16,048 nt of DNA, taken from CAYGZC01 sp964354225 (GTDB lineage: Bacteria > Bacteroidota > Ignavibacteria > UBA10030 > SZUA-254). How positions within the stretch are numbered: the first letter of the stretch is position 1; each line of letters opens with the position of its first letter. A program made the position numbers and the translations under genes. This document shows, piece by piece, positions 7,883 to 14,024 of the stretch. The notes beneath the pieces were generated by a model that had not been told where the DNA came from, made no database searches, and saw only the letters and a program-made list of their open reading frames with translations. The stretch covers positions 1-16,048 of the forward strand of contig CAYGZC010000152.1 in the NCBI GenBank assembly GCA_964354225.1, read 5' to 3'.

Positions 7883-7911
7883 AATGTACGGTAATAGAAA
7901 TAATAATTCAA
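7883..7911 (-). promoter_or_regulatory. Predicted promoter of the SDR gene
   Basis: Minus strand: TTGAAT (7906-7911), 17 nt, TACATT (7883-7888). Predicted transcription starts near 7876, giving a leader of about 34 nt that ends with AAAGGATTGT before the ATG. It is back to back with the promoter of the DUF59 gene 20 bases away. Confidence 0.55.
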
Positions 7912-7931
7912 ATATTTTAAGTGAAGGGGTA

Positions 7932-7960
7932 TTGCAATCGAAAAAGAAAAATCTTATCTT
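7932..7960 (+). promoter_or_regulatory. Predicted promoter of the DUF59 gene
   Basis: TTGCAA (7932-7937), 17 nt, TATCTT (7955-7960) continuing as TATCTTTG, which fits the TAnnTTTG -7 box of Bacteroidota. The predicted start near 7967 leaves only a ~13-nt leader with AAAAGGAGA at 7965-7973. Confidence 0.55.
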
Positions 7961-7979
7961 TGGTAAAAGGAGACCATAT

Positions 7980-8312
7980 ATGAACAACCAGAAACCTCCC
8001 AATCAAAATACTGAAATCACTGTAGAACGAATCTACGAAGTTTTAAAACAATGCAACGACCCGGAGATCCCCGTTAACATTGTGGATCTTGGACTTATAT
8101 ACCAAATCAAAATAAAAGATGATTGGGTTGGAATAACAATGACACTGACAACCCCCGGCTGTGGGATGGGCGGCTACATAGCAAACGATGTGAAAGAAAA
8201 ATTGTTGGAAATCCCCGGCGTTCACGAAGCGGATGTGAAGATCATCTGGGAGCCACAGTGGAACACCTCGATGATAACGGAAGAAGGTAAGAAGAAATTA
8301 GGTATGAAATAA
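7980..8312 (+). CDS. DUF59/MIP18 domain protein, SufT-like iron-sulfur assembly factor
   Basis: 110 residues from the ATG at 7980, preceded by AAAAGGAGA; the frame is open further upstream, to about 7872, but that part covers the promoter and is not coding-like. The domain reads NDPEIPVNIVDLGLIY (26-41), MTLTTPGCGMGGYI (54-67) with the conserved Cys61, then PGVHEADV and WEPQWNTSMIT near the end. The GCGMG plus WxPxW pattern is that of the SufT C-terminal domain, which helps maturation of Fe-S proteins. It is shorter than full SufT proteins (about 180 residues) because the N-terminal extension is absent. No suf operon is visible in the window. The protein is cytoplasmic. Confidence 0.88.
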   Translation: MNNQKPPNQNTEITVERIYEVLKQCNDPEIPVNIVDLGLIYQIKIKDDWVGITMTLTTPGCGMGGYIANDVKEKLLEIPGVHEADVKIIWEPQWNTSMITEEGKKKLGMK

Positions 8313-8331
8313 TTGCAGGCTAAAAATCATA

Positions 8332-8358
8332 TACAACACACCTCTGAGGTAAGTTGTA
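8332..8358. terminator. Hairpin between convergent DUF59 and ychF genes
   Basis: TACAAC (8332-8337) pairs with GTTGTA (8353-8358) and, across a small symmetric internal loop, ACCT (8340-8343) pairs with AGGT (8347-8350) around a 3-nt loop. It lies in the 55-base gap between the two convergent stop codons. The leftward reading continues into TATGATTTTTAG, so termination of ychF is best supported; rightward the tail is only moderately T-rich. Confidence 0.6.
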
Positions 8359-8367
8359 GATACATCT

Positions 8368-9462
8368 TTAAACATTAAACCTAAAAAATATCACATCACC
8401 ATCCTTTACAACATAATCGTGTCCATGCACAGCGAAGTGACCTTTTTCCCTTATGGCATATTCAGAGCCGTACTTGACTAAATCTGCATATTTAATCACT
8501 TCTGCACGGATGAAACCTCTCTCAAAATCAGTGTGAATTTTACCTGAGGCGCGCGGGGCTTTCGTTCCCTGTGTTACTGTCCATGCACGTAGTTCTTTTT
8601 CATTGTGTGTAAAGAACGTAATGAGATTTAACAACCCATAACCTTCATGGATAACTTTATCCAATCCGGACTCTGACAAACCCAAATCTTGTAAAAATTC
8701 TTCCCGCTCATCATACGACATATTTGCAATCTCTGCCTCCATCTCTGCATCAACCAATATCACTTTAGCTCCCTCGTCATTAGCAACCTTACGCACTGCC
8801 TGCGTATATTCATTTTCTTTTGTAAGCCCATCCTCGTCCACGTTGGCAACATACATTACCGGTTTGTTAGTAAGCAAATGAAGATAGTCAAAATGGTCTC
8901 TCTCTATTTCCTCAACTTTATACGACCGAACAGGTTTCCCACCACCAACATGATTTTTCAGCTTTGTATAAAATTCAATCTCCTGTTTAATCTTTTTATC
9001 GCCACTTTTTGCCTTCTTTTCCATCTCGTGTAGTTTCTTCTCAATCGTATCCAAATCTCTGAACAGCAGCTCAGTCTCAACAATTTCAATATCCCGCCGT
9101 GGATTGAGATCTTTCTCAACATGTATAACATCTTCGTTCTTGAAACATCGAACTACATGTGCAATCGCATCCACTTCCCGGATATGTGCAAGAAACTGAT
9201 TACCAAGTCCTTCTCCCTTGCTTGCGTTTCTCACAAGACCTGCAATATCAACAAATTCAATTGTTGTGGGAATTACTTTAGGGGGTTTAAAAATCTTTGC
9301 TAAATCATCAAGTCGTTTATCAGGTACAGCAACAACTCCAACCTGCGGCTCAATCGTTGTAAATGGAAAGTTAGCTACTCGAGCACCAGCAGCAGTAATT
9401 GCGTTAAACAATGTCGACTTTCCCACGTTTGGGAGTCCGACAATTCCGCAGTTGAATCCCAT
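8368..9462 (-). CDS. ychF: Redox-regulated ATPase YchF (Obg-family P-loop NTPase)
   Basis: 364 residues, the usual YchF length. Walker A/G1 is GLPNVGKST (9-17), G3 is VDIAGLVRNASKGEGLGNQF (71-90), and the G4 position reads NVDE (207-210) in place of NKxD. That substitution is the hallmark that shifts this family from GTP to ATP. A coiled-coil insertion (about 130-165, rich in Lys/Glu) and a C-terminal TGS domain (~281-364) with AWTVTQGTKAPRASGKIHTD and ADLVKYGSE complete it. YchF binds ribosomes and is involved in stress and translation control. The start at 9462 has GAAGAGA upstream. It has its own promoter and stands alone. Confidence 0.97.
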   Translation of the reverse strand: MGFNCGIVGLPNVGKSTLFNAITAAGARVANFPFTTIEPQVGVVAVPDKRLDDLAKIFKPPKVIPTTIEFVDIAGLVRNASKGEGLGNQFLAHIREVDAIAHVVRCFKNEDVIHVEKDLNPRRDIEIVETELLFRDLDTIEKKLHEMEKKAKSGDKKIKQEIEFYTKLKNHVGGGKPVRSYKVEEIERDHFDYLHLLTNKPVMYVANVDEDGLTKENEYTQAVRKVANDEGAKVILVDAEMEAEIANMSYDEREEFLQDLGLSESGLDKVIHEGYGLLNLITFFTHNEKELRAWTVTQGTKAPRASGKIHTDFERGFIRAEVIKYADLVKYGSEYAIREKGHFAVHGHDYVVKDGDVIFFRFNV

Positions 9463-9507
9463 GTATTATCTCTTCAATTTAAAAGATAAGATAAATCGAT
9501 TTTTCGA

Positions 9508-9536
9508 AATGTACAGAATATTTATTAATAATCCAA
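9508..9536 (-). promoter_or_regulatory. Predicted ychF promoter
   Basis: Minus strand: TTGGAT (9531-9536), 17 nt, TACATT (9508-9513) preceded by TG (extended -10). Transcription would start near 9501, giving a leader of about 38 nt with GAAGAGA before the ATG at 9462. It fits wholly inside the 101-base gap behind the HisKA gene. Confidence 0.55.
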
Positions 9537-9563
9537 CGAAAAGAAAAAGTTGTATCGTGGAAA

Positions 9564-10262
9564 TCAGTTTGTAGCTGATATGTTAAGGGCAGGTTTAATT
9601 GATAATATCTTTGCGCTAGGCGCTTTTTCAAGGTTCAGTTGGCGTCGGATTGATCGTAGTTCTTTCATGTGTATATCGATCTTTTCGAGACTTCCAAGCA
9701 GAATTTTTAAAAATATTTCTTTTTTACCCACGGGAAGACTGGGATTTTCCAAATGATACATTGCAAGTCGGATAACACTTAGCGGATTATTTATTTCATG
9801 CATCAATGATGCTAAAGAATCATTTGTTGCCTTCAATCGATGATAGAGAACATCGTACTCCTTCGCTTTCTTTTTGAGAATAGTATGTTCAACGGCACTC
9901 ATGAATGTCCACCCGAACAGTGGGGTATCAATTTCAGCGATGTTTAAAACATCATCAACACCAACTTTGTTATACTTACGTGGCACTAGAGCTTCACTTT
10001 GTTTCGAGAGGATGAAAATTGGAACTATTGTGTTATGTGCCCGAAATATCTTAGTCAGGTGCAAAATCGCTGCTGAAGAAATTTGTCCGCTGAACAATAT
10101 AACATCAAGCCGATCTCCTGCGTCTTTGAAGATTGCCTCTGCATTGGTAATCTCAGCATCAGTTATTATTAATTTTATTGAGTTAAGATTCAATAGCTTT
10201 TTCTTAAGAGATAGCTTATTGGAATTATGAGTTTCAATAAGAAGAACTCTGAGGGATTTCAT
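9564..10262 (-). CDS. Pseudo-receiver plus HisKA protein lacking a kinase ATPase domain
   Basis: 232 residues. Residues ~3-125 look like a degenerate response-regulator receiver: VLLIE at the first strand, then LDVILFSGQ (52-60), where the phospho-acceptor Asp position is Ser58, and the late SKQ (86-88) at the Ser/Lys site. A helical linker leads to a HisKA dimerisation segment with the H-box LMHEINNPLSVIRLAM (153-168), H155 being the would-be phosphorylated His. The protein then ends: no N, G1 or G2 box of an HATPase domain follows, and only 101 bases separate it from ychF. It may act as a phosphotransfer or dimerisation partner, or as a regulator of another kinase. It lies 42 bases behind the HTH-receiver gene and is probably co-transcribed. 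The N-terminal assignment is less certain than the H-box. Confidence 0.72.
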   Translation of the reverse strand: MKSLRVLLIETHNSNKLSLKKKLLNLNSIKLIITDAEITNAEAIFKDAGDRLDVILFSGQISSAAILHLTKIFRAHNTIVPIFILSKQSEALVPRKYNKVGVDDVLNIAEIDTPLFGWTFMSAVEHTILKKKAKEYDVLYHRLKATNDSLASLMHEINNPLSVIRLAMYHLENPSLPVGKKEIFLKILLGSLEKIDIHMKELRSIRRQLNLEKAPSAKILSIKPALNISATN

Positions 10263-10304
10263 TTAAAATAAAAGAAAATAAGTTAATTGTTTATGGACAA
10301 TGTT

Positions 10305-10955
10305 TCAAATTGAATGGACAACTTTTTTCCGAACCTCAACGCCGTTAAATAGTGCCCGCAACGCTTGTCGAAGTTCATGAACAGGTTTTACTTTTTCCCA
10401 TACTTCATCAGCTACGGTAGTAGCAAGTCTTTCTCGGACTTCTGCATCGATAAAACCTGATAAGACGACGATCTTAATAGCATTATCTTTCTTGCGTGTT
10501 CTTAAAAGATCAAGAACTTGGAATCCATCGATCTTCGGCATTTTGAGATCTAAGAATACAACGTTTGGCTTCTTTTCACCAATTAAAAGTAATGCTTCGT
10601 ATCCATCATCTGTTATGATTACATTTGCATCGGGAAACTCGGAACAAATTGTTTCGCGAAGTAATAGAGCATACGTCATTTCATCGTCCACGATAAGAAA
10701 TGTAGTTTGTCTCTCGTCAACGAAATTAAAAGGGACGTCTAAGCCGGATTTTTCAATAAACTCTTTCAAGTCACCGGGCCAAATTCTGTAATGACCACCA
10801 TAGGTGGTAAATGCTTTCATTGCACCCCGATAAATCCAGTTTAAAACTGTCTTCTTGCTGACCTGGCAAACTTTTGCAACCAGCCCCACACTCAGCGGCT
10901 TTCGATAAACTGCTGCAAGCTTTAAACCGGTTGGACTTTGTCTGTATTCAACCAT
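10305..10955 (-). CDS. Response regulator with N-terminal helix-turn-helix and C-terminal receiver domain
   Basis: 216 residues. Residues ~20-70 are a MerR/excisionase-like DNA-binding domain: SVGLVAKVCQVSKKTVLNWI, then YGGHYRIWPGDLKEFIE. Residues ~84-205 form a receiver with a full active site: DD at 90-91, phospho-acceptor D136 in VFLDLKMP, S166 in VVLSG and K190 in KVKP. The order (DNA-binding first, receiver second) is the reverse of the common OmpR/NarL layout. The short HTH with a GGHYRI wing resembles excisionase-type domains. No sensor kinase with an ATPase domain is adjacent; the next gene is the kinase-like protein missing that domain. The start at 10955 has no clear Shine-Dalgarno. 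I saw no convincing promoter in the 158 bases upstream. Confidence 0.85.
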   Translation of the reverse strand: MVEYRQSPTGLKLAAVYRKPLSVGLVAKVCQVSKKTVLNWIYRGAMKAFTTYGGHYRIWPGDLKEFIEKSGLDVPFNFVDERQTTFLIVDDEMTYALLLRETICSEFPDANVIITDDGYEALLLIGEKKPNVVFLDLKMPKIDGFQVLDLLRTRKKDNAIKIVVLSGFIDAEVRERLATTVADEVWEKVKPVHELRQALRALFNGVEVRKKVVHSI

Positions 10956-11113
10956 TTTATAATGATAATAATCTAATCGAATTTATTTAAATATAATAGA
11001 CAGGGATAAATGGAAGGTGACAAGAATCACCCGTTGATAGAGCCATCACGTGGATAGAGAGTAAGATTGAATTCCCCGTTGCCTGGGGCGAGATGATTCC
11101 TTAATAAAACGAT

Positions 11114-11767
11114 TTACAGGTTTTTAATGACACGTACAACCTTCCATACAAACATAACATCTCTCTTGCGGACGGTTACGGGTTCAAAGCTTATGTTTAG
11201 TGGAATCAAATGAATGTAATTTTCCTCAATTTTAATTTTCTTCAGAACATCTTCATCGTTGACACGGACAACACAAATATCACCATTGCGAACTTCTTGG
11301 TGTGGGCTGACTACTACAACATCTCCATCCTCGATCTTAGGAGACATGCTTTTACCTCTCACAATCAGCGCAAAAGCACTTTGATCTTTGATATTATCAA
11401 CTGTGATATAGCGTTCCACGTGATCAGGGTGAAACATTGCCGCTGTCTTCCCTGCAGGAACGGAAGAAAGTAATGGGATATTGACAAGCGAAACTTTTTG
11501 CAGAATAGACTCTTTATTGAAAGGTATAATCTTTCCATGCGGTTGAGGTGATGGATACATTGCCCCTTCTCCTACTAGCAGCCATTCAGGGCGAACGCCT
11601 GTAAATTTTGCCAACCTTAATAAGTAATTACTATCAGGAACTTGCATCCCTTTCTCCCAACGCTGGAGGGTACGGCTTGCAACGTCCACTTTTTCAGCTA
11701 AAGAATTCTGATCAAGTTCTTTACTTTCGCGGGCAGTGCGAATGCGTTCTCCTATTTTTGATTTCAT
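11114..11767 (-). CDS. XRE-family repressor with S24 (LexA/CI-like) autoprotease domain
   Basis: 217 residues from the ATG at 11767. An ATG at 11815 would add 16 Lys-rich residues but would leave a leader of only ~10 nt from the predicted transcription start and has no ribosome site, whereas 11767 has GAGG 11 nt upstream. Residues ~1-65 are an XRE helix-turn-helix (IGERIRTARESKELDQNSLA, RTLQRWEKG). Residues ~95-215 are peptidase S24: cleavage site VPAGK (Ala105-Gly106), Ser140 in RGKSMSP and Lys176 in VLKKIK. All elements for RecA-stimulated self-cleavage are present, so it probably represses until DNA damage occurs. No phage genes are nearby, so it looks like a resident regulator. The 158 bases beyond it hold only a weak 5-bp hairpin (11016-11031). 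Confidence 0.9.
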   Translation of the reverse strand: MKSKIGERIRTARESKELDQNSLAEKVDVASRTLQRWEKGMQVPDSNYLLRLAKFTGVRPEWLLVGEGAMYPSPQPHGKIIPFNKESILQKVSLVNIPLLSSVPAGKTAAMFHPDHVERYITVDNIKDQSAFALIVRGKSMSPKIEDGDVVVVSPHQEVRNGDICVVRVNDEDVLKKIKIEENYIHLIPLNISFEPVTVRKRDVMFVWKVVRVIKNL

Positions 11768-11817
11768 GGTTTTCTTTACCTCAGTTAATGCCAATTTTGT
11801 CTTTTCTAAGGACATAT

Positions 11818-11840
11818 TTGTCTAACATACGAATATACAA
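11818..11840 (-). promoter_or_regulatory. Probable operator dyad of the S24 repressor
   Basis: An imperfect inverted repeat, TTGTATA, 9 nt, TAGACAA on the minus strand (six of seven positions symmetric), covers the -10 box of the repressor's own promoter. A second, shorter dyad, GACA-N4-TGTC (11811-11822), adjoins it. The position is right for autorepression. Whether the repressor binds it is inference. Confidence 0.4.
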
Positions 11841-11860
11841 TTTCTCCGGAAAGATGTCAA
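11832..11860 (-). promoter_or_regulatory. Near-consensus promoter of the S24 repressor gene
   Basis: Minus strand: TTGACA (11855-11860), exactly 17 nt, TATATT (11832-11837) preceded by TTG. This is the strongest sigma-70-like promoter in the window. Transcription would start near 11825, giving a ~58-nt leader to the ATG at 11767. Confidence 0.7.
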
Positions 11861-11980
11861 GGAAATTATTGTATCAGAATTTTGAAAAGATAATGGCATT
11901 TATAAGGAAGGAGAGACAGATTGCGATTTATAATCTTAAAATGGAAAAATCCTAACCAGTATTTTCACTAGTAAAGTAGG

Positions 11981-13738
11981 TCATCTATTACGTTCTACGA
12001 TATTATTTCCTTTACTATCTGTTGGAACATTCGGAAATAATCTTAAATAATATTCACCTTGATCCGATTGTTCGGCTATTATGCCGATATCTTTATCTGC
12101 AACCTGATATTCTGTAATCAAACGTGCTATTTCATTTACCAAGAGATCTGTCATCCGCACACCCAGAAATCTATCTTTTCCAGTCCGATATGAGTTGCTG
12201 ATAATAGGAATAATAAATTTCGGTAAACCCTCCATATCATCTGCCGCTATAGATGGATTATTAACATCGAACATGTTAAAATCTGGTTTAAACCCGGCTG
12301 GTACGATACCCGCCCAATGGAATGGCGTTCCTTCCGTACTCAGTTCATTATAGTATGTTTGCTGAAGGATCGGTTTCAATGGAATACGATGAACCTGAAG
12401 GGGTTCTTGTAAATCACGTTCGCCATCATCAGTGAGTGAAGAATCAATATCTTCCTCCTTAAATTTTGCCATCGAGGAGATACTGTTTGAGGGCTTAACG
12501 ATTTTTGAAACTACCTCGGGAGTGCTCGTCCGGTTGGTGCGTCGATATGATTTCGGGAAATCTCGATTTGTAGTATCAAGTACTGTCACAGTACTACTAG
12601 TTTTTTTTGAGCCAAGCAATTCAATCCAATTTCTTATCCGAATATCTATTGTATCGTTCTTCTTGTTGCTCGCATTGAATGATATGATCCGGTATGTTTC
12701 AGCATTCTCAGGTGGGAAAAAGAGCTTATGTAATGAATCGACCCGAATTATTCGTGGTGAAACGAGACCAAAAGCACGATTTACTTGGTGAGAAATTTTC
12801 TTCCCGGTCAATTCAAGTGCGTGGTCGATTGCAGTGACGAGTTTATAATATTCGGATGGTCGCTCTCTAACTTTCTTTGATAACTCAAGGTAAATCCAAT
12901 GACCAAATCCGACGCTGTCATTTGAAAAAATACCCTGGTAATTCCATCCGCCTGACAGTCTTGCATATCCCGAATCATACATTGCAAGTCCACAGTTAAA
13001 TCCGGCGGCACGCAAGGAATCACGGAATGCTAAACTGATTTGGGATATCCCCCATTGTTCATCAGATGTCTTGCCATTGCTTATGATGACATCTGTTGCA
13101 CTTATCGGGTAGGGGAAAGAATTTTCATCATAACTGTGTAACGATAGTGTTACATGTGTAAGATCGGAAAGCATCTCATGTGTTCGCTCGAATATGCTCT
13201 TCTTCATACGACCGACATCTGCAGTCAATTTCCCTAGTATCGAACGCCGGCTGGTACCGGCAATTAGTAGCCATTCTCCCTTGAGGGAACGGAATATTTC
13301 AGTCCCAATTATCAGTGCATGTGCATCATCAAGTGGATGATTGATATGTATGTATAACCTTTTTTTGTGATTCCGATTGTATATGAATGTCCCCCAACCT
13401 TTTCGCACAGGATATTTTTCTTTAATTATATCATATATGTCACCAGTGCTGGCGTCTTTCATTGATAGAAGATCATAATTATACCTACCCAAAAAATACT
13501 TACAACTATCAAGTGAATGTGATCGAAATAGCGATAAAACTTTATTCCATTCAACAAAGTCGCTCTCTGTTGGAATCGAATATATATCAGAGTTTGCAAC
13601 CGGCATTTGGGTAACTAATTCTTGTATGAATTTATTAAAATTATCAGGCTGTGTCTTCTGATTCAACGTTAAAGATGGAGTTAGAAACAAGATTAGAGAC
13701 AGTACAACATTAGATAATATTTTATTTTGATTCTGCAA
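11981..13738 (-). CDS. Secreted protein of unknown function, possibly a distant N-formylglutamate-amidohydrolase-like hydrolase
   Basis: 585 residues from a TTG at 13738; no ATG lies in frame nearby and a stop occurs 18 nt upstream. Residues ~7-25 are a hydrophobic signal segment (ILSNVVLSLILFLTPSLTL). I do not recognise the family. Residues ~115-300 carry a motif series resembling the FGase/M14-type hydrolase fold: HINHPLDDAH (131-140), LLIAGTSRRS (157-166), ADVGRMKK (173-180), LSLHSYD (198-204), SDLR-like SLRAAGFNCG (241-250), LSGGWNYQG (261-269) and HWIYLELS (280-287). These would supply His131/Asp137, His201 and Glu285 as candidate metal and catalytic residues; this is a weak inference. 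Residues ~400-450 are a Ser/Thr-rich linker, and the last ~120 residues form a separate alpha/beta domain without known motif. It is probably periplasmic and is transcribed alone. Confidence 0.75.
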   Translation of the reverse strand: MQNQNKILSNVVLSLILFLTPSLTLNQKTQPDNFNKFIQELVTQMPVANSDIYSIPTESDFVEWNKVLSLFRSHSLDSCKYFLGRYNYDLLSMKDASTGDIYDIIKEKYPVRKGWGTFIYNRNHKKRLYIHINHPLDDAHALIIGTEIFRSLKGEWLLIAGTSRRSILGKLTADVGRMKKSIFERTHEMLSDLTHVTLSLHSYDENSFPYPISATDVIISNGKTSDEQWGISQISLAFRDSLRAAGFNCGLAMYDSGYARLSGGWNYQGIFSNDSVGFGHWIYLELSKKVRERPSEYYKLVTAIDHALELTGKKISHQVNRAFGLVSPRIIRVDSLHKLFFPPENAETYRIISFNASNKKNDTIDIRIRNWIELLGSKKTSSTVTVLDTTNRDFPKSYRRTNRTSTPEVVSKIVKPSNSISSMAKFKEEDIDSSLTDDGERDLQEPLQVHRIPLKPILQQTYYNELSTEGTPFHWAGIVPAGFKPDFNMFDVNNPSIAADDMEGLPKFIIPIISNSYRTGKDRFLGVRMTDLLVNEIARLITEYQVADKDIGIIAEQSDQGEYYLRLFPNVPTDSKGNNIVERNR

Positions 13739-13777
13739 TTGAAATATTTTAGATTAAAGCCCGAAAGATGATGCAGG

Positions 13778-13795
13778 AAAAGGACTAATCCTTTT
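13778..13795 (-). repeat. Perfect stem-loop in the predicted leader of the unknown secreted-protein gene
   Basis: AAAAGGA (13778-13784), 4-nt loop, TCCTTTT (13789-13795): a perfect 7-bp inverted repeat. It lies about 8 bases past the predicted transcription start and 40 bases before the TTG start codon. It is not at the end of any gene, so a role as leader structure or protein-binding dyad is more likely than termination. Confidence 0.5.
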
Positions 13796-13809
13796 TAGTA
13801 TTCAATTAA

Positions 13810-13838
13810 AACATAATAAATTGGCATGAGGAAGTCAA
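13810..13838 (-). promoter_or_regulatory. Predicted promoter of the unknown secreted-protein gene
   Basis: Minus strand: TTGACT (13833-13838), 17 nt, TATGTT (13810-13815), continuing TATGTTTT. Transcription would start near 13803, giving a leader of about 65 nt that contains the 13778-13795 stem-loop. Confidence 0.55.
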
Positions 13839-14024
13839 GAACCTAAATCACAACCATTTAAAAAAACATCGTCTTGAAACAAAAACATATATGAGTCTAT
13901 TTTTAGACGAATTTAGCAGTTTTTATCAAATTTTAAGAAAAAAACAACATCTTTGTATGGCACAAACATTGTAATTTAAACGGAAAGAAGCGACAAATTG
14001 TAATAACTCTGAAAGGATATTGCG
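13839..14024 (+). other. AT-rich upstream region of the DUF6600 gene
   Basis: No gene is visible. A small perfect dyad GTCTA-TTTT-TAGAC lies at 13895-13908, and TTGAAA (13874-13879) with TATTTT (13898-13903) at 18-nt spacing is a possible weak promoter. The last bases hold GAAAGGA (14011-14017), the ribosome site of the DUF6600 gene. Nothing else is supported. Confidence 0.35.

Noticed and set aside
7843..7911. Longer N-terminus for the SDR protein
   Set aside because: It would start at a TTG inside the predicted -35 box. The ATG at 7842 has a good ribosome site and matches the normal FabG start.
9121..9574. Plus-strand frames overlapping the ychF start
   Set aside because: They are antisense to a gene with all G motifs intact and have no motif of their own.
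11016..11031. Hairpin GGTGA-N6-TCACC behind the S24 repressor gene
   Set aside because: The stem is only 5 bp with a poor T-tail in the direction needed, too weak to call a terminator.
11768..11815. Longer N-terminus for the S24 repressor
   Set aside because: It is not excluded, but it has no ribosome site, lies only ~10 nt from the predicted transcription start, and adds residues not usual before an XRE domain.
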